From positions 4,278,001 through 4,342,000 of the forward strand of contig JAXRKN010000043.1 of assembly GCA_038502055.1 (NCBI GenBank): a stretch of 64,000 nucleotides of DNA. Reading direction: 5' to 3'. The position numbers were made by a program, and so were the translations under genes. Shown here piece by piece: positions 46,196 to 56,332 of this stretch; within the stretch, counting starts at the first letter, position 1; the number at the start of each line of letters is the position of its first letter. The DNA comes from Tanytarsus gracilentus. Its lineage: Eukaryota > Arthropoda > Insecta > Diptera > Chironomidae. The notes beneath the pieces are model-generated. The model worked only from the letters and a program-made list of their open reading frames with translations, was not told the DNA's origin and did not search any database.

Positions 46196-48557
46196 TTAGT
46201 CGCTGGCATCATCATCATCGTCACTTCCACTAGCTTCTTCACTTTCAGCTGAGCTTTCTTTCTTCGACTAAAAAAAAGACATTAAATAGTTTAAACATTT
46301 GATCTTTATTTCAGTAAATTACCTTTTTCTTCTTCTTGTCATCCTCACTGGCACTTCCACCTTCATTTTTCTTCGACTTTGCCTAGTGAATAAATTCAAA
46401 TTAAATTATTAACTAATTTTTATAATTTAATAAGTTACCTTCTTCTTATTTTTCTTTTTCTCTTCATCACTGCTTGAATCATCGCTGATATATTCCTTAG
46501 ACTTAAAGCCACCACCTGTCCCAGACGAAGTTTCAATCTTTTTGACTTCCTTCTTTCTCTTTTCTCCCTTGCTATCACTCTTGCTACTGCTGGCTGCTGC
46601 TGCTGCGGCTGCGGGACCACCCGACGCCTTATATTCTTCCATTTCACGAGTATAGCGTTCCTTTTCTTTTGTTGATTTTCCTTCCCATTCACTCTTGTCC
46701 TTCAATTCTGACCACATCTCACCACCCTTTTTAGCGATTTCGGTGACTTTAACTCCAGGATTGTCCTTTTTGATTTTTTCACGATTTTCATTGAGCCATA
46801 TCATGAAAGCGGTTGATGCTCGTTTTGGTGCATTTTCATCGCGATCTTTCTTTGATTTTTTGGAACTTTTTTCCTTTCGCACGCGAGGTTTTTTCTCACG
46901 ATTTTTTTCCTTTTTTTCTTTTTTCTTCTGTTTATGCTCTTCATCGCCTGAACCTCCCTCAGAGTCGGAGGAACTCACATTACTGTCAAACTCTTCTGCA
47001 ACATCAGATTCTGCTTCATTTGGGTTAAAGTCCTCATCGGTAGACTCTTCATCACTAGCACTATCTTCAGATTCACGTTCCTTAGCCTCGGCTTTGACGC
47101 GTGCTAAATAGGCATCGGGTTCTTCCTTATCAGAGTCACCGAAATCTTCGGCATAGTTCGAAGTCATTTTGCCGGTGTTTTTAACAGTAAGTTTCTTAGA
47201 CACAATAAAGTCATAGAGTTTGCTGTACTCCTCCTTTTCGATGCTGCTAAATGTGTGGCTTGTACCCGATTTAAGATCAATTTCGAAATCAAAACTTTTC
47301 GTCGAGCCGCCACCTCGAGCAAAATTAACATATGCAATTTCCTCAAAACGAATGTGCATCGGAGGCTTATGGACATAAATAAATCCACGTTCGAGTGGAT
47401 ATAAATAGCCAGCTGCTGCCTTGAAACTGCATCCCACAGCTGGTGTGCCCGAATGACCGATAAAGGTGCCGGGTCCTGTGAGCTTACGATTAATGATCAC
47501 TTTCATTATCTTGCCAAGAACCTCATAGACTGGACCTGCCATTTCCTTAGCCAGCTTATCTTCATACTTTTCCTTCAGTTCCGTCTCCGAGAAAGGGAGT
47601 TCAATTGAAGTCTCCTCTTCCATGCCAAAGAGAAATACTAAGAAGTGATAACGCGTCTGACCTTGTTTAATTGGTGGATCGAGCGAAACGACAAAGAACA
47701 TTTGACGATTATCTTTGTGCGGCAGCAGGAATAATCTCAAAACAGTCGACATTGGAATTTTGTAGTCGAAAGTTTTACCGTGCAATTGAAAGAACGATTG
47801 AAAGACTTTGATGTCGTAGCGACCGCGGGGCGTAAGGCATTGAACATCGCGAAAGATTGTGATGACATCGCCGGAAACGGAGAGAACATTTGCCTTTTGC
47901 ATGACATTTTGTTGGAAAGCTTCAACTGCGTCTGTTTCACTTGATTCTGTGGTGGGGATGTGATAGCGCATTTCCATTAAGCTCACGGGTGCATCGTCGT
48001 TCTGATGAAATTCTAAGGTCACCTCATTTTTGCCATTAACGCATTGTGACACGTTCGAGAGGGGAATTTCGAATGCTGTCTTTTCACCAATATCAAAACT
48101 TAACACACCACCGTTAAAACGAACTGTTCCATAGTTCCAGCCACGCATAGAGAGCTCCTTTTCCAGCATATCGAGCTTATAATGTTTCTTAAAAAACTCG
48201 GCTAGCTTTTTTTCGTCCTCCTTAAAGCCTTGGAAGCGATGTAAAGTTCCATTCTTGAGAAATAGCCGCAAGCCAAAGTGTCCGACAAACTTTTGATAGT
48301 TGGCCATTTCTATTTCACCGGCACTAATCTCCTCCACCTTGCCGGTTTTATCGGATTTCCATATGAGTGACTCATTTGTGAGTTTTAATCTGCCTTGCGA
48401 CTTTTTCATAAAATTGCGAAAAAGATATTTATTAGAAAACGCCGCTTTGTATGATTTTGCGAAAAATTGAGCAAAACCTAATCATCCTTCATGCTCTTCC
48501 ACTTACCAAGAATCCTCGGTGTTCACTCGAAATTGAATTGAATTCGAGAAAGTCCAT
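46196..48557 (-). CDS. Ssrp: FACT complex subunit SSRP1 (HMG-box histone chaperone)
   Basis: With Spt16 it forms FACT, which reorganises nucleosomes during transcription and replication. Exons 48557-48507, 48400-46439, 46382-46323 and 46267-46196 give 714 residues, close to fly Ssrp. The first exon encodes only MDFLEFNSISSEHRGFL. Order: Pob3-N/SSrecog PH domains (KFVGHFGLRLFLKNGTLHRF, SQCVNGKNEVTLEFHQNDDA), middle double-PH domain (TPAVGCSFKAAAGYLYPLER, FARGGGSTKSFDFEID), acidic segment (ESEDSASDEESTDEDFNPNE), Lys-rich region, then one HMG box (NAPKRASTAFMIWLNENREK). The tail is Lys/Ser/Asp-rich and spread over two tiny exons. Convergent with CD98hc (249 bp between stops) and divergent from the KEN-box protein. 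Confidence 0.96.
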
Positions 48558-48765
48558 TTTGAGGTGAAATTAATTAATTTTGTTTGATTTTTAAAGCAAT
48601 GTTTTTTTAAGCGCGAGAAATATTGTGAGACTAAAGTCGCGCTATAACGACCAGCGAGTGTATTTTGAATTTTTAAAATACGTTAATATTCAAAACGATA
48701 TATCGAGCTCAGCTTCTTATTATCAATATTCTTTTACTCCTCGGTTTATTTTAAAAATTTGTGAA
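48558..48765. promoter_or_regulatory. Compact divergent promoter, Ssrp / KEN-box coiled-coil gene
   Basis: Only 208 bp separate the two start codons. The sequence includes GCGCGAGAAATA (48611) and CGCGCTATAACGACCAGCGAG (48638), the only GC-rich words here. GCGCGAGAAA resembles an E2F-type site (TTTSSCGC reversed), which would fit two genes used in S phase and mitosis. That reading is speculative. Confidence 0.4.
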
Positions 48766-49186
48766 ATGGAAAGTAAAACTCTAATTAACCACATAAAAAA
48801 AAATTTGGAAGAGACTGAGTCAGAAATTGAGTCGATGGAAGAGGAAATATCGACACTCGCTGAAGAAAATAAGCAATTGAAGAAAGACATCAAGAAGAAG
48901 GAAAAGGAACTCGCGAATAGAGACAAGACAGATAAAGATTTGAAGGATCACATTAAGAACTTGGAAGGAATCATTGAAAAGATGAAAGGAGACATGACAC
49001 AGCTGTGCGATAACTTCTGCAATATTGAAAATAAGGAAAATCAACCATGTGCTTCAAAGGGATTAAAACCAAAAGTGGTAAGTCAACAGTTGTAAATCCT
49101 TAAATAAATTAAATCTATCGTTTTAATTACAGATGACTCGATCCAAGCGACATAATCAAAATTTAAACATTTCATCGCCCTTATAA
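48766..49186 (+). CDS. Small coiled-coil protein with KEN box
   Basis: Exons 48766-49077 and 49133-49186 (55-bp intron, GTAAGT/ATTACAG) encode 121 residues. Residues 5-80 form a strongly predicted coiled coil rich in Glu and Lys (LEETESEIESMEEEISTLAE, then ENKQLKKDIKKKEKELA and LKDHIKNLEGIIEKMKG). A KEN box, the APC/C-Cdh1 degradation signal, occurs at 90-92 within NIENKENQP. The C-terminus is basic (TRSKRHNQN) and ends SSPL. The ATG at 48766 is the first good start in frame. Size, coiled coil, KEN box and basic tail suggest a cell-cycle or kinetochore-type protein; geminin was considered but its specific motif is not evident. No orthologue recognised. Confidence 0.75.
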
Positions 49187-50300
49187 TTAAGTTAATGATG
49201 TGATTTGAAATTTCCCGCCTTTTTTTCTCGTTCAGTGGAGCATGCAACATTATGAAAATCTTTTCAACTTGAATTCAGAAGAAATCTCTTCAAAAGAGTA
49301 AATTTTAAAATTCATTAAAAAACATCGTAAAAATTATACAAATTAGCAAAATAAAATCACTCCGATCATAAGAAAGTCATAGATATTGTAAGTGTAATGG
49401 AATAAGCGTAAAGTGAATCGAATTTGATGCGTGAAAGTACTCGAAATTAAAATGACCTTTAGCTTTTTTTCGTACGCCTCCGTGGAAATTTCGAGATATT
49501 TCAAAATAAGACTTTTCCTTGCGCTCTAATCGCAGAATGCCTGCTCATCACTATCAGAATTTTCTCTTTTGAGGTCATTTCAATTAGAATATGTAGATAA
49601 ATATTGATGACGACATAAATAGAAAGAGCAAATTCGCCGAAAGCGTCACAGCTGGATTTTTAGTGTGGATGTGAAGAGAAATTTTTTTCGAGCCGTAAAG
49701 AGTGTACATTGCCCACGACTTTATTTATATATTCATTTTGTGCCGTTCAAAAAAAGAGTCAAGTGAGCTCACTGATTGACCGAATGTGTGTGCATTCATA
49801 TTCATTAATTTAGTAACTATTTTCGTACCCCAACGCGTTGATTTTTTCAGTCATGCTGGTCATTCAACTAAAATTCAAGTTTCAACGAGGAATCTTATCT
49901 CAAAATATTTCTTATCATGAAAGCACTACACATTTCATTAAGTCCATGTCAATAATTATTGTGGTAATGACGCAGTTATTGCTACTGTGTGTAAGATCAC
50001 CACGAAATTATCTTTTCCGCGCCCAGGGTCATGTACATAAAATTTTCTTTCCGAGATACAAACTGATCACGATTGTGGGAGATATTTTAACATTTTATTG
50101 CGCATTATATAATTTTCACAAAACTCACAGAGTCTAGCAGCTCTCCCCGAAGCGTTCAGTACTATTTTTGGATATTATTTATATTTTTCCTTCTATGTGT
50201 GTGCCATACTCGAGCATCATTTAATTTTGTGTGTTTTCCCTCTCTCGCATAGATCAAAAAATCTGTAAACTAATTGCAAAAAGTACAACACGAAGGAAAG
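49187..50300. other. Intergenic and 5' UTR region upstream of swm
   Basis: Contains an acceptor-like CTCTCTCGCATAG at 50251 that probably starts the swm coding exon's 5' leader. A possible upstream exon at 49852-49990 (after TTTTTTCAG, ending TGT|GTAAGA) is open and begins with ATG, but its product is not recognisable. It could be an alternative 5' UTR exon. Confidence 0.45.
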
Positions 50301-53179
50301 ATGCACATAGAAAATCAAGACGCATTGAAGAGCTGGTTAACGCCTGTCCTGGAGCCGTTGTGAGTAAACTTTAAATTTTTTATTATTTAACTTACTAATA
50401 ATCATTCATTATCGTGAATATTAGATGTGATGCCGATCCAACTGCCCTTGCAAAATACGTTGTGGCATTATTGAAGAAGGACAAGCCTCAAGCTGAACTT
50501 TATGGATGCATGGCAGAGCAACTGGATGTGTTCCTCGGGATTGAGACAAAACCTTTCTTGGAGAGACTCTTCGAGGTGATTAAAAGTCAGGAGTATGTGA
50601 CGAGCATTAGCAGCAGTAGCAGTCAAGAGACAGAAAATTCTCAGCCTATCGTACCTACCGTATCCGCAACCACCAGCCTAGTATCGAAAAAGAGCACCAA
50701 AGAGGACGAGGTAAAGGACGATCGAGTAGTGTCATCTTCGATTCCAAAGCCACTCACAGCAGTTACAACAACACCGAGCAAGTCAAAGAGTCAAGAGCCT
50801 CAGGCGACGAGTCAACCCCTTAGACGACGACGAATTTCCCAAAGATCCCGCTCAAGAAGTCGTTCGCGTTCAAAATCACCCGAAACAGTTCGCAATCGTC
50901 GATCGAGGTCGCGTGATAGAGTGATTTATAATTCTCAGCGCGATAAGCAACAGAGATATCGAGAAGGTAACGATGGTGGTAACGTGCCTGCATCAAGACG
51001 CTATGATCATGGTCGAAAAAATGACAGAACATCACCTAAGCCCTATAGGGGTGGAGCTGTACGTAGATCGCGATCTCGCTCGACTTCGCCGGTGTTTAGA
51101 AAATCTCCCAAACTTCAAACGCAACCGCAACAAAAAGAAGAATTCTTTGAGAACAAATCAAAGAGGTGCCGCGATTTTGACGAGAAAGGATATTGCATGC
51201 GTGGAGAGACTTGTCCATGGGACCATGGAGTTGATCCTGTCGTACTTGAAGATCTCAATAATCCTCAGCTCGGAATTAATGCACCTACTGCGCTTAATAT
51301 TCGCGCGCCAATTCATACTGAATATAATCCCGATGCGCCGGACTTGTGGAATCGAGGACCTTTCCCACCGGCAGCAGCTCGCATGATGATGCCAACACCC
51401 CGTCAACCATACTTTGGCTTCAGAGGAGCTCCTAATAATATGCCATTTATGCCAGGCATGCCTCGCGAACTTATTTCCGTTCCCGTCATGGGAGATCCAT
51501 CAAATTCAAATCAAAATAATGATGTACCGCCTCATATGAAGCGGCGATTTGAGGGTGGCGATGAGTCAAGCGGTCAAATGCAAGACGGTCATGGACAGGG
51601 AGGGCCTAAGAGGAAGGTGCCTATCGGTTCTCGTCTCGGGCCACGTGTCAATAATTCAGGCGGAAATCCATCGCAAAATTGCTCACTCGAGCTGCGTAAA
51701 ATTCCTCGAGGTCTCAACGCAATTTCTCATCTTAACGATCACTTTTCAAAGTTCGGAAAGATTACAAATATTCAAATTGCCTACGAGAATGATCCCGAGG
51801 CTGCAATTGTAACGTTCTCGTCACATGCGGAAGCAAATGTTGCTTATCGAAGCACTGAAGCAGTGCTAAATAATCGTTTCATCAAGGTCTTCTGGCATAC
51901 TGGAAGCAATGAAAATAATCCCATGAGCGGACCCACTGGATCTCTTCCTAAGCCGTCGGAACTGTCTGTTCGTCGTTTTCCCTATCAATCAACACCCTCA
52001 ATTCCGACAACACCCACTGAAGGCTCTGAACAATCAGAGAATCAATCGATAGCCGAAAATGCAAATCAACAACCGTCGGCTCCACAGGCGACAAACAGAC
52101 CCAACTCTTTTGTCAGTCAAGCAAGCGTAGCGGCTCAACAGCAACGCCTCAAAGCAGTGAAATTGAATCGTGCAGCAAATGAAATGATTCGTAAGAAACA
52201 GAAGGAGCAACAAAACACCGCAGTTCAACTCGCTCACGGTCTCTATCAGAAAAAGCAAGAATTGTTACAGAAAAATCTTACACAAATGAAACAATTGCTC
52301 GAGAAATTGGAGAAAACTGATCCCCTCGATCCGGCAAGAGGACAACTCATGGAGACAATTAAAGCACTTCAATCGATCATCGACAAGTTAAAGCAGGATC
52401 TTGAAACTGATTCTCAGCAAATTGTTGCTAAAATGCATACATCAGCACCGCCGCAGCGTAAGACGAAAGAGCAGGCACAGAAAGAGCTTCTTGATGTCGA
52501 ACTTGAGCTGATAAGCAAGGAACAGCATGGAGATAATGACACATATGCTATTCAGAAGAAATATTTGGAACTACAAAAGACTCTTCGTACTGCAGCTCCA
52601 GGTGCGCCACAACACTTTCAACAACAAGGTCCACGGCAAGTTGTCGTAAGATATGGCTCTACAAGCGTCGATAGACGACCAACGACAGTTAAGATCACTG
52701 GATTCACATTGGACGAGAGCGATAGTGTCCTAGGACACTTTAAGGTATTTTTTGTGATTTATTCAAATTTATTAAATTGTTGATTTAATATTTCCTTTTT
52801 ATAGCATTTTGGTGAGATCACGAAGAATATTTTGGACGATAGTTTGCCATATTTAATTCTATCGTATTCGACCCGTATCAATGCTGAGCAGGCTCTCGCA
52901 CGTGGACGACAATTTAAGGATAAAGTTTTAACGGTATGAATCTTAAAATGTTTTAAATTAACAGCTTTATATTTAAAAGTTTTCATTTAGATAAACTGGT
53001 TTGTTGAGACGAAACAGGCTGAGGCTGGAACAACAGAAGACAAGGGTGCACCGAGTAACGATTTAAAATTCAGTGCGGATGCAAAAATTGCTGAATCTAA
53101 AAAGGCACTTGGCTCTGACGACGAAGAGATTGAAGAGGAAGAAGAACGTTCATGGAGACGCGGTTATGATGGAGAATAA
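50301..53179 (+). CDS. swm: RNA-binding protein swm (RBM26/RBM27 family)
   Basis: Nuclear RNA-binding protein of the poly(A)-tail exosome-targeting/ZFC3H1-linked group; fly swm is 'second mitotic wave missing'. Exons 50301-50359, 50425-52744, 52805-52933 and 52991-53179 give 898 residues. The N-terminal PWI-like domain spans MHIENQDALKSWLTPVLEPL across exon 1 to FLERLFEVIK. An Arg/Ser-rich region follows (RSRSRSRSRSKSPE). A CCCH finger is C-RDFDEKGY-C-MRGET-C-PWD-H. RRM1 begins CSLELRKIPRGLNAISHL and has GKITNIQIAY; a coiled coil (KLNRAANEMIRKKQKEQQ) comes next. RRM2 begins TVKITGFTLDESDSVLGHF. The C-terminus EERSWRRGYDGE matches RBM26/27. It is somewhat shorter than fly swm (from memory, just over 1000 residues). 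Confidence 0.94.
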
Positions 53180-54256
53180 TGAGTTTTAATTTATTTAAAA
53201 AGCTTTCTTAATTTTCAATCTATCAATTTTTTCATCATTCAATTGATGAATCGCAAGAAGTTTGACTATAATAATTCAATAGCAATGATTTTTAAACACT
53301 AGAATTTACTATTTTGTTTTTTGAGATTTTCACTACCTTGCTTTAATTTTCTATTCACTTGATTGCTTTTTTTAACTTGCTGGATAACTTTTTTTTACAC
53401 ATAAACAAAAATTTATTAATCACAATGTACATTTGTTGTATGAGTTGATAAATAATGTTAATGAAATTTAATTAAATTGTAGACCTTAGACATGTAAGGA
53501 ATGAATTATGTTGAAAAAAAAAAGAAATTGAAATCAAAAAAGATTCTGTTGATAAAAAAAGAGGTTTGGAATGAAAAAAAAACAAGAATATTCGATACCA
53601 AAAAAAGAAGAAATTGACCTTTGATGAAAATAAAAATTTCGGAAAAATCTTTTTCCCATTTTAACAAAGTGAAAACTGCGACAACAAAATTTGAAAATTA
53701 AATCAAAAATGGTCTTTTAATTTAAAGAATTTCTTTACAGCTAAGTTCGATTAAAATTGCATCGTGATATGAGAATCGTCGCTGAAACCATTTATGGAAA
53801 TAATTGTTATGCGACATCAACCGGTTTCTATTACTTTGTATTAAATAAATTTCGATGAATTATTTCTCTCATTTTTTTATAATTTGACGACACGACGATT
53901 ATAAAACTATTTTAGCGTAATGTTTGCTAACATAGAAACCTGTTATATTGAAGGAGCGTTAAAGGAATGCCACAGCTGGTTAAATGTCGTGTAAGGATTA
54001 AAATTATATTAGTCATAGCGTCAATTAGTTGTAATCAATCGATGCTCTTAAAATAGTTTTAATTAATTTCTTAGACGCCACGTGGTCAAAAAAACTCTTA
54101 AATTTAGGACAAGTCACGCACAAATTTTTAAGTCGCGATTATTGTTTTATTTTGTCACCCCAAACTCTCACAAACACACTCATTCAAGTCGGAGATCTCG
54201 TTTCAATTCATAATCTGAGTTGAAACATGCTTGCGAGATTCTAGTTGCAAAATACA
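53180..54256. other. Intergenic: swm 3' region
   Basis: A-rich 3' UTR-like DNA (53500-53650), then AT-rich spacer. No gene found. Confidence 0.6.
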
Positions 54257-54265
54257 TATAAATAG
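54257..54265 (+). promoter_or_regulatory. TATA box (TATAAATAG) of secreted protein gene
   Basis: TATAAATAG lies 116 bp before the ATG at 54373. A start site about 30 bp downstream would fall near TCAATTCAATTCACTT (54285-54300), giving a leader of about 80 bp. Strong TATA boxes are typical of stage- or tissue-specific insect genes such as cuticle and secretory products, which fits the gene. Confidence 0.65.
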
Positions 54266-54372
54266 CTGATGTCTAGCTGAAATGTCAATTCAATTCACTT
54301 CCTTACGCTGAGGTGTCGAGACGCGTGTTAGAATTTTTTAAAAGTGCAAAGAAAGTGCTAAAAAAATTAGTG

Positions 54373-54887
54373 ATGAAATTTCTAGGAATCGTTGGATTGA
54401 TCTCGGTCGTGAATGCAGCTGCATACGTGCCTTATTTTCGTACACCTTCGTTAGATACGGCATTGGTTCATAGTCAAAGATTTAATGGAGGATTTGCATA
54501 CAATACAATTCAGAATCATGCCTATGTACCAGTTGTAAGTTGTCACTTTTTTTCGGATGTGAATTTTTAATCTGATGGTAAATTTTTTGACAGGCACCTC
54601 AACCTCAAGTATATTACTACTATGTGACATACCCCGGAGAACTTTTTCCACATAATTTCGTTCCATCAGTTAATCCACAATATCCTCATGTCGTCTACCC
54701 ACAGCCAGTCAATCCAACTGTTGGTTTTAATCCATTTGTTCCTGGCGGTGGCGGTTACAATCCAAATCAACCACCAATTGAAGTTGAAGACCCCGCCGAC
54801 AATGCGCCCGCTGACGATATTAAACAAGGCAGCAGCTCAAGTAGCAACGATGACGACGATACTGTGTCCATTGAAGCATTAAAATGA
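54373..54887 (+). CDS. Secreted Pro/Tyr/Gly-rich protein (cuticle- or matrix-like)
   Basis: Exons 54373-54534 and 54594-54887 (59-bp intron) encode 151 residues. The start at ATG 54373 gives a signal peptide MKFLGIVGLISVVNA with cleavage around AAAYV. The mature protein is low complexity: VYYYYVTYPGELFPHN, NPQYPHVVYPQPVNP, a PGGGGYNPNQPP turn, and an acidic Ser/Asp-rich tail (QGSSSSSNDDDDTVSIE). There is no chitin-binding R&R motif, so it is not a CPR cuticle protein. Composition resembles low-complexity cuticular or secreted matrix proteins. A TATA box precedes it. It is convergent with another secreted Pro/Tyr-rich gene. Confidence 0.8.
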
Positions 54888-55379
54888 AAGTCATTAAAAA
54901 CTGCGATGTTATTAAATTATTGTTCATTGACAATCATTTTTGTAAAATAAATACTTTGCAATTCTAATTAAGTATATCGAGGGATTATATAGTGCTGATT
55001 ATTAGTGAGGATTTTTTGCGACGAGAAGTGAGTTAAATTTATTGCTGAGAAAGAAATTATTAGAATTTTTTATTTTCTCTGAAAAGTTCTAAAAAATTTA
55101 AATGACTGATAAAATTTTTTTGCAAGTGGACATATTTTGAAATATTTTTTCAAAAGATATGAAGGGTTGAAAATTATTTTAAATTGGCGTAAAAATCACT
55201 CAATGATCTATTAAAGTAGTGAATTTATGCAAAAACTTTATATGCCAAAATTAAATAAATCAAACGAGTTTATTTTACTAAAATTTAATTAAATCTTTAT
55301 TTTTTTAATGACGATCATAAAAATTATTCGGAAAACAAATAAATTAAGAAAAGATGTAGATCTTCTCTGTTAAGGTCAT

Positions 55380-56332
55380 TCATTGACTTTTAACAGGAAG
55401 TGGGGGGATTTCAACATCAGGAATGTCAGAATTTTTGTTGGCATAATTTTTAATGGAATCACTTGAAACTGGTGATTGAGGAGGAGATGATGCCTGAGTT
55501 GACTTTTCTTCAGGAACCGAATTGAAGTTTCTTGCGCCTGATTTTACTTCGAACATTGGTTCATCAATTGGTGGTAGCTTTTGGTTTTGTTGGGGGTTAT
55601 AAAAATCTAATGGAGGCAGCACTGGATATTGAATGGCTTGATAATTTCCATAAGAGTCATAGTAGAATGGAATGTTGTAAGGATATGAAGGGAAGCTTTT
55701 ATAAGGAACCAAAGATGGTGGCAGACCATATTCATTTAATGGAAGTGGCGAGTCATTATGTTTTTCTGGAGATTCAGCATCGTTGACCTCATGAGGATTT
55801 GCAGGATCAAATTTTCGTTCAGCATTCTAAAAAATACATTTAAATATTTTAAAATTTTCATCTCTTGACTCTTTTACCTTCAAACTCTCTTTGTTGTCTG
55901 CATTATTTGGAACATATTGATCGGCATAACTAACCGGATATAAAGGACTAAAGAGCGGAATCGGTTGGAAGACTGGCTGAATTAATGGATATGCCTTTGA
56001 AGGTGTCAACTCTTCATCTGTTGTAATTAAAGCGTTGTAGACTTTCGGGGTCTTCCTTAATTTCGCACAGTGGGATAAAGTTGATGATATTAGCAGAATG
56101 GAAAATATCTAAAATTAAAAAATTTAACCGTTTTAATTTTTTCAAAAAACCCTCGAGATCAAAGTGCAAAAATTGTTCATTCATTCATAAAATTCCCGAC
56201 AGCTGATCAAATGAATATTTTACAACAGCGTCGGAGAGCGAGCAGCAAATTTAAATTAAATGGCGAGATAAAACAATTCAAGCATGCTCACTTAAACCTC
56301 AAGCAGAAAACCTGTTGTGATCTTACATACAT
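55380..56332 (-). CDS. Secreted Pro/Tyr-rich low-complexity protein
   Basis: Exons 56332-56327, 56108-55878 and 55826-55380 encode 227 residues. The first coding exon is only ATG-TAT, followed by a donor GTAAGA and a 218-bp intron. This is inferred because it supplies an in-frame Met and completes a signal peptide MYIFSILLISSTLSHCA with cleavage near CA-K. The mature chain has tandem hydrophobic/proline phrases (YPLIQPVFQPIPLFSPLYPV, PYKSFPSYPYNIPFYYDSYG, YPVLPPLDFYNPQQNQ), then a Ser/Pro-rich acidic end (IPDVEIPPLPVKSQ). A two-codon first exon before the signal sequence is common in insect cuticular genes. No named family recognised; possibly cuticle, chorion or peritrophic matrix. Confidence 0.8.

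Noticed and set aside
49838..50137. ORF of 99 codons upstream of swm with a hydrophobic stretch (MSIIIVVMTQLLLLC)
   Set aside because: It could be a signal-peptide exon, but no downstream exon continues it before swm starts. More likely a 5' UTR exon or chance.
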